Assembly (NCBI GenBank): GCA_947652605.1
Contig: OX393579.1
Span: 1,240,001 to 1,304,000 of the forward strand
Length of the DNA: 64,000 bases
Source of the DNA: Elmis aenea
Taxonomy: Eukaryota > Arthropoda > Insecta > Coleoptera > Elmidae
Reading direction: 5' to 3'
The number at the start of each line of letters is the position of its first letter. The stretch's first letter is position 1. Positions 37,233 to 48,192 of this stretch are shown here, piece after piece. A program made the translations under genes and the position numbers. Under the pieces are notes generated by a model. That model worked only from the letters and a program-made list of their open reading frames with translations, was not told where the DNA came from and searched no databases.

Positions 37233-37652
37233 ATACTAAGTTGCTGTAACTTGGGCTGCCTAAATCACAGGCGCTTTATCACCTTTAGAGTTTATTTGAT
37301 TTTTTACCTTTAAATTATGCATTAAAACATCAAAACTGATCAACCGTGATGCAAGTGAACTTTTTCAATTGTGTTAAGCTAATAGAAAACATCAACAAAT
37401 TCAAAAAACAGCCCAACACGTAGAAATTTCCGTGAAAAATTGTAAATTGTAAAGTATAGACTAAAATCTTTGCACTTTTGTAAGGAAGCAAAGCAAAAAA
37501 TATTAAATCTACGAGCATTTTTTAATTACAAACTAAATTTAATAACAATTATTTACTCTCAGATGGAATTAATTAATTGTTTTTATAAGAAATGAGCAAA
37601 GTGTAAAGGTTATAGTCTATTTTATAAACTAAAACAAATTTAAATCACTCAC

Positions 37653-37725
37653 CCTTTTGGTTTTTCTTTCACAAGAAGACTCCATGACATCTTGTCGTCG
37701 TTCCCTCATTTTAATCGAAAAATAT
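37653..37725 (-). ncRNA. Right arm, exon-like module B (inner copy, non-coding)
   Basis: Acceptor gttgttacag, donor AAGG|gtgagt. Shares TTTCGATTAAAATGAGGGAA, GACAAGATGTCATGGAG and CTTCTTGTGAAAGA with left-arm B2, its positional counterpart. Confidence 0.6.
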
Positions 37726-37929
37726 CTGTAACAACAATACTTTATTAATAACAATTAAAATTAAGTGTACTTGATTTTATTAAAAAAATGTATCGCATTA
37801 ATAGATCGGGAGATAAATTGTAACAATTACCAAAAGATTAATTCACTTATTTCCACCTACAAAGTGCACTCGAAAATAAACAACGAGAGACTTGGGGATT
37901 TAGAGTAGGAAAATCGTCTGCAGACAACA

Positions 37930-38680
37930 CCTTTAAGTAAAAAACGTCAGCATCCATTTAGCACTCATAGATTTTAAAAAAGCTTTCGATGAAGTGGATA
38001 GCACGAAGCTTTGGCCGATAATAAATTTAAGAAACAACCGATGCATTATATTCAATACCGGTAGAACTCGCAACATGGACCTTCCAGACTAGGATGTAAC
38101 ACATACATCGACCACGAAAAGTGAAGTGAACTCCGAAAAAAATTCAGTCACGACAACACACACTTCACGATAACACAAGATACAGAAGAAAACTTACAAA
38201 CAGCTGTATATGAAGTGCAAAAAGTTGCCCAAGAATACAAGATCCAAAATAATAATTCACAAACAAACGAGTATCACATTTTTGCTATCTAGGAACAGAC
38301 ATCAGCTACGAGAAGGAAAAGACGTAGAATTAAAATTACATTGATTTGATTACACATGTGTGGTGACAATATAAAAAGAACACGTAATAACAAGAATAAA
38401 CTTTTATTAAACAATGGTCACACCTATGTTGATGTGCGGCGATAAACTTCGATTATCACACGTTCAGACATGAAAAGGACACAAACAGCAGAAATGCGAA
38501 AGAAGAAGAAAAGAATGTAACATAGAGGACCAAATAAGAAACCAAGTTATAGGAGAAGGTCTAGAAATGTATGATCTCAGAGGCAAAATAAAGAAAACAA
38601 CAAAGATTCACAAAAAATAATAACAGACTATAAGCAGAAACTAATGGGACACCTATAATGACATATCGGAAAGGCGAAAC
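37930..38680 (+). pseudogene. Non-LTR retrotransposon reverse-transcriptase remnant, right arm
   Basis: Plus-strand translation near 37950-38020 reads HLALIDFKKAFDEVDSTKLW, then further on (38180-38240) LQTAVYEVQKVAQEY, both typical of non-LTR RT domains. Stops and frameshifts interrupt it. It mirrors the remnant at 24160-24900. Confidence 0.78.
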
Positions 38681-38765
38681 AGGCAGTTCGCCTAAACCAT
38701 GAAATGACGAAGGCATTTGGCTTAGAAATTCAACAGCATTCATTAAAAAATAACACAAAAATTAC

Positions 38766-38913
38766 CTTCAACGTTAATTATTCTTCCTCTTTAAACTACG
38801 ACTGGTAGTACACGTGCGTTAAATTACAGTACGAGTTCCAAATCATTCACTGAAAATTTCTGATCAGACGACTACGATGAAATGCGTTGAATTCCAACAC
38901 ACCCGAAGCATAT
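38766..38913 (-). ncRNA. Right arm, exon-like module C (middle copy, non-coding)
   Basis: Acceptor ttttaacag, donor GAAG|gtaatt. Contains TGTTGGAATTCAACGCATTT, GAATGATTTGGAACTCGTAC and GTGTACTACCAGTCGTAGTT. Positional counterpart of C1. Confidence 0.6.
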
Positions 38914-39185
38914 CTGTTAAAACAATATAGATTAGAAATAAATAATCATACATTATTTTAACTTCAACTTTTAAAATGAATAAGTTATTATTACAATAAT
39001 CAATACAAAGGCAGCTTGAGAAAAAACGACATAAAAAGTGACTTGCCTTATTTATACAACTGTTTTACGGCAAATATTATTACATTCAACCAAGCAGATG
39101 TTGAAAAAATACTCAAAATCCTATATTTTCACACATATGATCACACGAAACGTCAAAAGTTTTGAGGTTAACATAGTACTGGTCG

Positions 39186-39295
39186 TGATCGTCAATGAGC
39201 GAGGCGGCACATCCACTAACATGTAAAAACAAGACGTGAAAATTATTACATCCATTGTGTAATTTTTATGTGCCGCCTCGTTTATTTATTGATCA
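39186..39295 (-). repeat. Intronic inverted repeat, right copy 3
   Basis: Stem halves CAATGAGCGAGGCGGCACAT and ATGTGCCGCCTCGTTTATTT around an AT-rich loop, between the modules at 39694-39757 (B) and 38766-38913 (C). A half-stem of another copy (GAACGAGGCGGCACATTC) is seen near 41224-41241. Confidence 0.8.
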
Positions 39296-39693
39296 GCACT
39301 AAATTTCTGTAACTTGGGTTGCCTAAATCACAGGCGCTTTATCACCTTTTAAGAGTTAATTTGATTTTTGACCTTTAAATTATGCATTAAAACTTCAAAA
39401 CTGATTAACTGTGATGCAAGTGAACTTGTTTAAATAGAAAACATTTAAAGATTCAAAAAACAACCCAACACTTGGAAATGTCCATGAAAAATTGTAAACT
39501 ATAAAGTATTGACTAAAATCTTTGCACTTTTGTAAGGAAGTATGCAAAAAATATTAAACCTGCGAGCATATATGTTAATTACAAACAAAATTTTATAACA
39601 ATTATTTACTCTCAGACAGTTTTATAAGAAATGGATAAAGTACAAGGACTTTAGTCATTTTTTTTATACTAAAAACAAATTTAAACCACTTAC

Positions 39694-39757
39694 CCTTTTT
39701 TTTCACAAGAAGGCTCCATGATTTCCTGTTGTCATTCCCACATTTTCATCGAAATAT
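39694..39757 (-). ncRNA. Right arm, exon-like module B (outer copy, non-coding)
   Basis: Acceptor tttggttgcag, donor AAGG|gtaagt. Begins ATATTTCGATGAAAATGTGG and has GGAGCCTTCTTGTGAAAAAA. Counterpart of B1. Confidence 0.6.
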
Positions 39758-40177
39758 CTGCAACCAAAATATTTCCTTAATGACAATAGTTAACAAGATA
39801 CCTGGATTTTAGGGATAACAAAACTCGTTTCACCTCAAGAGTACAGCGAACAATAAATAATTGAACGATATGTAAACGTTTAACGAAACTTGTCGAAAAA
39901 GTATGAAACAATTGTTCAGTAATTGCTAATATATATAAGGGATTTTCTTAGAGATGCTTAAGCAATTTCAAGACTCTGGTCTCATTGACGGTAGATCAAA
40001 ACTGGCCTAGCATTTCTACAAGAAATCCATCTAAAATCAGTGCTAATTTTACATTTATTTATATTGAACAATGACTACAACCTTGCTTAGACGCCACCCA
40101 AAATTTCCTCCTAGGAAACCACCAACAAAATTATGAAATTACAGAATCAAAGGAAAAAAACAATTTTAATTTCTCAC

Positions 40178-40302
40178 CAGAAGAATTCGAACCACGCCAT
40201 TGTCCGAGCAAGCACAGCACTACACGATGATGCTCGACATGTAGATAAATCTGCAGCATCCAGTCATCAGGTTCAACAGTGACCGGATCCTCAAAGGACA
40301 AC
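40178..40302 (-). ncRNA. Right arm, exon-like module A (non-coding)
   Basis: Acceptor aatttcag, donor TCTG|gtgaga. Contains TCCTTTGAGGATCCGGTCAC, TGACTGGATGCTG and ATTCTTCTG. Counterpart of A2; shortened relative to it. Confidence 0.5.
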
Positions 40303-40493
40303 CTGAAATTAAAACGGCACTAGTAAATTACATTCTCTTTAACCCTAAACATGAGTAAAAAGAATTAAAAACGATTAAGGAACGTCCTCTTTTATTTCTA
40401 AACAATTGCAAATAAAAGCTACTCTAAATTACACTTAGGACACCAACTAATTCTTAAACTAAGACTTGGTGACATTCAGATAACAACTTTTTA

Positions 40494-40592
40494 CTAGAGG
40501 TGGACGATACATCGATATTGACAACATAAGCCACCAGTTTTATGATACAACATTCACAGCCGATGATATAATTTCAATATCGTCCACCCCTA
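40494..40592. mobile_element. Short MITE-like element, about 100 bp
   Basis: The ends GGTGGACGATA near 40499-40510 and its near complement TATCGTCCACC near 40578-40588 form terminal inverted repeats extended by TAGAGG and CCCTA. No ORF. The position between modules C0 and A is not shared with the left arm. Confidence 0.6.
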
Positions 40593-40634
40593 CTATTTAC
40601 AAACCATTCGTTTCAAAAACGATGTTAAAATTAC

Positions 40635-40901
40635 CTTTAATGTTCCATTAGCAAGAACACTCTCCGAACTACGACTGAAGATAATAAAGATGACACCCAG
40701 AGTTCATTTTAGTAAGTTCTAAAGCATTCCCTGGCTGATGGACAATCTCTGGACATGAATTCCACATCTTGGAAGTATATATGAGGAAACAACAAACAGA
40801 CAAGCAACAGTTCCAAATCAATCGCTGAAGATTTTTGGGCGGATGCAGATGGTTGATTGACGACATCGACGAACGCAGCTCTGTACGTTGAATTTCAATA
40901 T
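40635..40901 (-). ncRNA. Right arm, exon-like module C0 (outermost, internally duplicated)
   Basis: Acceptor gtttttacag, donor TAAAG|gtaatt. 267 nt, longer than other C modules. The C-type cores occur twice: CTTCAGCGATTGATTTGGAA in the first half, and CAGGGAATGCTTTAGAAC with CAGTCGTAGTTCGGAGAG in the second. This suggests fusion of two C copies. No left-arm counterpart was found. Confidence 0.45.
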
Positions 40902-41241
40902 CTGTAAAAACAATATACAATTAACATTCATTCCATAATACTATAACTTACAAATGGGCAGCTTAATAATGTAAAGAGGGATCTGCCTCATTCGCATAAC
41001 TCAGTTTCATGCCAAATAATGTGACATGCAGCCATACGATGTTAAGTCTTTGAGAAAACTTTGAACACGACCATCCTTACATTCACTACATATTTTTATA
41101 CGGGACACTAACATTAACTGATCATTTTGGTTAATAAAACATATTACAACTACTACATGAATATTACCGCGAAAAGTCATAGATTTTAGGTTAGAATAAT
41201 ACTAAAGTACTGGTCGCAATTATGAACGAGGCGGCACATTC

Positions 41242-42800
41242 ATTTTGCACATATTATCAAACAGAACAGCGATTTATTCAATACGTTTGATTTTATGTGC
41301 CAAAACAACTTTATATATTTGAAATCAAAATAACAAAGCAAAAAAGTTCACGTGCTAATTAATTAACACATAATTTCCGCGAACACTGTATCTTTTCTAA
41401 ACAGAGCTATGAAATTAATTTGTCATGATTAGATATGGACATTTTGTACAAGTATATTCAGAGGCCGTTTCAGTTTGTTTAGTTAGTTATAATAACTACA
41501 GCAAAATGAACACAAAAATCATTTTTAGTGGTGACAGGCTTTTCACGTTGTAAAAAAATAAGGAATACAACAAACACGATTTATTAATCGAGTCAAGAGA
41601 TAATAGAAACGTCCATGTTTGACCGACATTTTCTGATGCGCATGGAGTACTAAAATTAGGAAATAGTTCAAACAGTAATTATATTAACATATTAAGGGGA
41701 TTTTTGCTAGCAGGAATAGATGTACTGATTTTAAATAAAGCATGTAAATTTAATGCCCGAGATTTTTTACAAAAAAAATTACTTTAAGTTCCTAAATAGA
41801 TTAAATTACTGAATTAAAAACCAGATACGTATATTACCTTTTTAAAACGAGCAACTGCTAATATCCAAAATGTTTTTAAGACACTTTATTTAGTTTTGAC
41901 GACAATTGATGTTACAAAAATCACAAAGAGAGCGATAGAGCGCGCAACTCAGATTATTGACTGAACTAACAGGTGCATTATCTATTTGACGACATTGAAA
42001 ATCTTTTTTGCTGTTTGCGGAATGTTGGGGTCAAATACGAACGACCTATAATGCGATAACATGTGAATGATGTACTAAAGCAGGCATAAAATATATGTAC
42101 AGGATTATTTTTAAGTAAAGTAATCACTTTAAATTGAAACTTTGCACACAGATTATATACATATAATACAACCCTAAACAAGTATTGACTCTTGATAAAT
42201 TACTAAAAGCAATTTTTTAAGCAAAATCTTGAACTTTTTAAACTAAAGCAAATGAAGATATTTCGTTTTCTTACACACACTGTATAGTTGAAAATAATTG
42301 TATAAATGACCACGAACAACTGTTATATCTTGCTAATAAAAATAACTAGCTATACAATACCTTAAATTTACGTACAAAATATACATAAATTTTCTTAATA
42401 AAGCTGTTATGCATTGTTATTTAACATTTTTAAAATAATTGGAGGTGTACAACGAAATGTTTTATTTAAATAATGCAGCAAAACCTAACGTTTTAAAAAA
42501 AATAAAGGCAGGGGGGTTTGTAACAAAAAGAATTTTACCTTTTTAGAGCGATTTCCTTGAAGTTTTAAATGCATCGATCTGATTTTAATACAACCAACAC
42601 TTTTTGAAAATAAATACACCACTCACTCACAATAATTAATGATTATTAGTATAAAAGGTAATATTTATTTAAACACATCACGAATAACCACCAAACTGCG
42701 GTCTATTCTATTCGATAATCGGCATGTAACTGCTGATAAGCACGTACGTTTGTTATGTATCCCGCTATACAATTAACTTTAAATACTTAATTGTACTGGC
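41242..42800 (-). other. Outer right-arm flank with possible first exons D1 and D2
   Basis: Mostly AT-rich. Two donor-bounded segments on the minus strand resemble module D3: one ends at 41838 (TATTAGCAGTTGCTCGTTTT then AAAAAG|gtaata), the other at 42539 (GGAAATCGCTCTAAAAAG|gtaaaa). They could be alternative first exons feeding the right-arm modules. Upstream acceptors are not apparent. Confidence 0.35.
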
Positions 42801-42811
42801 TTATCAGAGTT

Positions 42812-43095
42812 GTGGCAATAGCTGAGTGGGTCCGTCAGCAAATTAACTTTGTTAATTTGTGGACGAGATTGGGTCCTGGGATCGAGCCCAGGAGGATGGT
42901 TGGTTGGCCACTCAGGATTTTGTCATAACTTGCGTCCGCGCATTACGGCGCGGTTTCAACGCAAAAAATTTCAATTTTTTGAAATTCCTCCCCACCCCGA
43001 GTGTAATTTTACACTCGGAGGCGACTGGATTTGAACGTAGGACCCTGCTCATGACAAACAGGAGTTTAACCGTCCAGCTAACCACAGTTTATGAT
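42812..43095. mobile_element. tRNA-derived element with tRNA-like ends in opposite orientation
   Basis: Plus strand near 42822 has TAGCTGAGTGG, a match to a pol III A box, and GGATCGAGCCC near 42882 resembling a B box. On the minus strand, TAGCTGGACGG (near 43080-43070) and GTTCAAATCC (near 43038-43029) form a second A/B pair. Between them CCGAGTGTAATTTTACACTC forms a 10-bp hairpin near 42997-43018. It is most likely a SINE or a pair of tRNA pseudogenes; neither end folds into an obvious functional tRNA by eye. Confidence 0.45.
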
Positions 43096-43199
43096 AGTGT
43101 GAAGTTATTTGGTATATTAGTGTTTATCCTTGACGAAAATTTAAACTTTGGAAAATACGTTAGAAGTCTAAAAATCCTTTTTATTAACAACTTTTATCA

Positions 43200-43760
43200 T
43201 CCATTCCACTAAGTATGCATATATCTAAATATTTTTGTGCTTTTTGATGCCCGTAGAAGAGAAAAAAATTGCAAAATGGGGGCCGTATTTTAAATCAATT
43301 TGAAATTTTTTAAAGTAGACACAATTGCTGACTTGTTAAACTAACTTTTAATGTTTCTTTTCGCTAAACAAATTGTCTAAAATGTTTATAAAACCTACAC
43401 GAAAATTCACACATGAATGCGCGTCATGTGTTTAGTACATACGTGGTCAGGGCCGATGAGAGGGGGGGGCAGGGGGGTCTCCGAGCCCCGGGCCCGGGAG
43501 TAATTTAAGGGCCCGGGAGTCCACAGGAGCTCGAATATTATTCCACAATTGTTTTTTATTAACAAAATTTTCAAATAATATACTTTACTTGGGGCCCATG
43601 AAAAATTTTTCCCCGGGCCCGACGACGTCTCTCGACGCCTCTGTACGTGGTAATAAAAATAATAGACTTTGGATGCTCGCAGAAGTGAAAAAAGCAGCAT
43701 GGGGCGCTTTGCGTCAAATTTAAGCATCTAAGATTATTTTTACACAATTCTTAAACTATT
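43200..43760. repeat. Dispersed repeat fragments, including a GC-rich foldback
   Basis: 43450-43510 and 43590-43625 carry GGGCCCGGG-type sequence (gagccccgggcccgggag and ccccgggcccg), unlike the AT-rich surroundings. Segments near 43240-43300 and 43660-43740 resemble the end of the 212-bp unit that is tandem at 44028-44905. They look like old scattered monomers and TE debris. Confidence 0.5.
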
Positions 43761-44027
43761 AATGTTCCTTCTTGCTGAACAAATTGTGTCTAAATGCCTT
43801 AAATAAACGAAAATACATTTACTTTGTACTAGTTAGATAGATCAGCTTACTAAAAAGTTTTAACACGTTCGATAATATATTTGGCAACTTGATATGATAA
43901 AAATGTTCGATTATTTATGTATTAACATAAATGAAAAACGACTTTATTGAAAATTGAATACTCTATCATTTTTTGAAGGATCTATGGTAGTGCGTCTATA
44001 TCACTGTATCACCTTCAAGTTTATCTC

Positions 44028-44905
44028 AAGTTTAATTTAATTACATTACGAAACACAATGGAGTATACAACTAGGCAACGTTTAATACATGCAGGGAATG
44101 GAAAACAATTCGAGATAATTCTTTCAGAAAATACATTTACAACTGTTAAACAACTTTTTTACGACTTTTCCCATACATCCCACTAAATATAGTTTAATTA
44201 TAAATTTTTCGGATGCCGCATAACTGAAAAAAAACTGCATGGTCCGTTTAATTACATTACAAAACACAATGGAGTATACAATTAGGCAACGTTTAATACA
44301 TGCAGTGAATGGAAAACAATTCGAGATAGTTCTTTCAGAAAATACATTTACAACTGTTAAACAACTTTTTTACGACTTTTCCCATACATCTCACTAAGTA
44401 TAGTTTAATTATAAATTTTTCGGATGCCGCATAAGTGAAAAAAAAACTGCATGGTCCGTTTAATTATATTACAAAACACAATGGAGTATACAATTAGGCA
44501 ACGTTTAATACATGCTGTGAATGGAAAACAATTCGAGATAGTTCTTTCAGAAAATACATTTACAACTGTTAAACAACTTTTTTACGACTTTTCCCATACA
44601 TCCCACTAAGTATAGTTTAATTATAAATTTTTCGGATGCCGCATAAGTGAAAAAAAAAAACTGCATGGTCCGTTTAATTACATTACAAAACACAATGGAG
44701 TATACAATTAGGCAACGTTTAATACATGCAGTGAATGGAAAACAATTCGAGATAATTCTTTGAGAAAATACATTTACAACTGTTAAACAACTTTTTTACG
44801 ACTTTTCCCATACATCTCACTAAGTATAGTTTAATTATAAATTTTTCGGATGCCGCAAAAGTGAAAAAAAAACTGCATGGTCTGTTTATCAAGTCAAATT
44901 TTAAG
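44028..44905. repeat. Tandem repeat, about four copies of a 212-bp unit
   Basis: Units begin near 44034, 44247, 44458 and 44671 with gtttaattacattacaaaac and run through acaactgttaaacaactttt and ttttcggatgccgcat to aactgcatggtcc. Copies are almost identical apart from the A-run length before ctgcatgg. Confidence 0.95.
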
Positions 44906-45027
44906 CACCTTTGATTGTTTTTGAAATAATCACAATTAAGTTACCTTCTCGCTGAAGAAATTGCCTTAATGGTTAACTATATGAAAATTCACACACAAAT
45001 GCACTTAGATTAGATCAGTTTTAAAAC

Positions 45028-45710
45028 AGTTTACTAACACGGTGTCATAGCATACGCGATCGCAAAAATGACCATTACTAAACACTATTTTCGGACGTCC
45101 GTAAAAGATACTCAAAAACTTTTTAAATGCACTTTCCACGCGTCATCAGATGCGCCCATCTTTTAGCTACATTTTGAGCCCAAATTCAAAAATATTGAAC
45201 CAAAAATAATGAAGTTATGAATTTTTTTGTGAAACGAGGTGTTTATTTTTCCGAACAAATTTCGGCTTTTAAAGGGGTCTAGTTTTTTGCGTTTTTCTCG
45301 GGAACCGTTTGAGATAATTTTAAAAACTTTGCACCGTTTTACTCGCAAAGGATGCGCGCATCGGAAAATAAGAAATTTTGAATTTTTTCTAACACGGTGT
45401 CATGGCATACGCAATCGCAAAAATGACCATTACTAAACACTATTTTCGGACGTCCGTAAAAGATACTCAAAAATTTTTTAAATGCACTTTCTACGCGTCA
45501 TCAGGCGCCCATCTTTAAGCTACATTTTGAGCACAAATTCAAAAATATTCAACTAAAAATAACGAAGTTATGATTTTTTTTGTGAAACGAGGTGTTTATT
45601 TTTCCGAACAAATTTCGGCTTTCGAAGGGGTCTAGTTTTTTGCGTTTTTCTCGGGAACCGTTTGAGATAATTTCAAAAACTTTGCACCGTTTTACTTGCA
45701 AATAATTAAA
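45028..45710. repeat. Direct duplication of a roughly 350-bp segment
   Basis: Two copies, about 45030-45360 and 45385-45708, both start taacacggtgtcat and include tattttcggacgtccgtaaa, cgaggtgtttatttttccga and tcgggaaccgtttgagataa. They differ by a few substitutions and a short deletion near 45505. Confidence 0.92.
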
Positions 45711-47760
45711 TATTTTTACGATCACGGAAGTCCTTATTTTTGGTAAAATTTCCTGCATCCACAAATGTGCGGACGACAGCACTGAGATTCGAACAAGTAG
45801 TCGCAATTAGACCACCTTGCTAAATTTTGGACACCCTGTAAGTAATGCATCGATTGCAAAAAATTCAGTGTGAACTGAAAGGTTTCTTCTATGCAGTCTC
45901 AATTTGAGCATTTTCGCTTCAAAAATGGCAGCGATAGATAATATTTAAGCGCATCATAAAGTAAAAAGTTGCATGAGTAATACTTTTATATTTGATTAGA
46001 TTTTGTACAAGATCATTCTGTCGTGATATTATTGCAGTTAAATTTGCAATACAGAAATTTATTCACATAACATTACTTTACAATTTGCTAAAAACACTTA
46101 AAACTGCATATATATATTTATAAATTATGTTACCAAGTATTAGATGTACCACTAATCAAATTATTATAATTATAATAATAAAATACACACACTTTTGTAA
46201 TCTATTATATACATTTTAATTAAATACAAATAATAGCAAGTATGTTTAACTTACAAGTAATTGGGTTTTATAATTATGGGCTATTATGTTGAACACACAC
46301 TTGCTCAACAAATATCTGCAATAAATCATTACAACATAAATTACAACGTTTTAAATGAAAATTAGTTGAATAACAAATAAATTGATACAAAAATATATAC
46401 TACATTTAGCAACTAATTAAAAAATAATGTAATTCTCTGATTAAAATACAGAATTTAAAAGCAGTGCAACAATCACGATTTCTCTTTTAAACTTGTCAAC
46501 TATATGATGTAGACGTTTGTTTATTCAAGCCAATTCATTGAATAAATTTAGATGATGATTTATCATTGTAGCTTACAATGTTACCCATTCAACAACTCTA
46601 TTTTACTTTTTGAAATATTTTCTGTACATCTTTGAGTCCACTGTCTAGTAGCTGCATGCAAAATGTAATTGAATGATGACAATAAAAGTATACAACTAAA
46701 TTTATTTATAAAACTATGCAACACTGATGTCAAGATTATTACTTGTATTAACTATTTATAACCCATCTACAAATTGATAGTGTGATCAAACACTGCATTT
46801 AACAGCTTACATGGCTCCGCCAGATTTTATAAAAGTCCTTATAAATTGCATTTGATTGTGCTGTCTTAATAACACTTACTTTTTGTACACTTAGGTATTT
46901 ATTCTTATCCACTATTGGATTGCTGTTCAGTTTGTTTATTTCTTCAATAAAAACTTTCAATTTAAGTAAAGAGGTATATTTAACAAAAATTTAAAAATGC
47001 AATTGCTGTTGTTTTTCAAAAAGTAAACTTGTGTTCATTTGCATGAGTACGAATGGAGTTATTAAAAAAATGATAATGCCCCGATTAATACTGCAAACTT
47101 AAAAAGAACTACAAAACTTCATGCAATGAAACTGATACATAATTTGAAATAATAATAATTAAATTTTGATGTTGCCATGAAGTATGTGAAACCTGACAAG
47201 ATGTGCTAGTCACCACATACAGATGTGAACTGATAACTAAGTAACTCAATAAAAATTCATGTTTTTGAAAAGGGTGCAATATAGCTTGAACCACATATGC
47301 ATTTTGAAAGTAAAAACTTAAACCATTTGTACTGCACAATATTTTTAGTTAAATATAGCGTGTTAATACACATGCCACCAAACAAGAACACGATAGACTC
47401 GTCGGTATCCGCAATAATTAAAAGAACGTCTCAATTTTTCACTTAACAAAAATATTAAACGTTTTTCTCTATAACCGGAAAATAATGGATTTTTCTGAAA
47501 AAATTAATTTGGTCTTTTGACTATTGAAGGTTTCTGGGATCCGCAAGATATTGAACTGTAGGGTCCTAAATAACTTGACCTCCATGGTTATTTCAGAAAC
47601 TAGAAGAGCTAAAGAATGTGCAAAACTCTGAGCTGGTTTAAAATCTGTCAATGGTTCACAAAATTTAAAATTTGGAAATTTGAAGTCAGCTTTAAATTTT
47701 GCAGAGTTCTGCCTATAAAAGTGTCTCTTGTATAGTTTGAGATCAAGTAATTTTGGACAC
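45711..47760. other. Intergenic sequence
   Basis: AT-rich, with no supported gene. The possible 3' end of the zinc-finger transcript lies at its edge. Confidence 0.6.
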
Positions 47761-47763
47761 ACT

Positions 47764-47931
47764 CATGGGCGTCCGCAGAAAATTATCCAGGGGGTAGCAA
47801 AGCTTGCAAAAGAATGCATGAAAATAATGCACTTTTAACTTGACCGTCTTTCATTTGGTCATTATTGGAGTACGCGATTCTAGGGAGGGGTAAGTGTCCC
47901 GTTTGCCCTCCCCTGTGGACGCCCATGGACA
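47764..47931. mobile_element. MITE-like element of about 168 bp
   Basis: Ends CATGGGCGTCCGCAG and CTGTGGACGCCCATG are inverted repeats of 15 bp with one mismatch. Flanks are both ACAC-like, consistent with a short target duplication. Non-coding. Confidence 0.7.
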
Positions 47932-47937
47932 CATTTC

Positions 47938-47943
47938 TTTATT
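47938..47943 (-). terminator. Possible polyadenylation signal of the zinc-finger gene
   Basis: Minus-strand AATAAA about 250 nt downstream of the stop codon at 48193. It is the nearest clear hexamer noticed; cleavage here would stop just before the MITE. Confidence 0.35.
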
Positions 47944-48192
47944 TCCTGTCACGATTGGTTAAAAAAGATGATGGATTATTATTCCCGTGTTTTAATTTTG
48001 TTTTCATCTTCGTAATCAATTTTAAATAGCAGTCAGTACTCACCCTGTAGTTTTCAAGGATTAAAACATGCAACAGATTGCGTAAAAATGTTTGACTCGG
48101 TTCTATTAAAGCGGACGCCATACTCAACCACAAAAAAAGTTTAAATTTTGGAAGCAAATAAACAATCTCAACTACAATGTAATTTGTTACAA

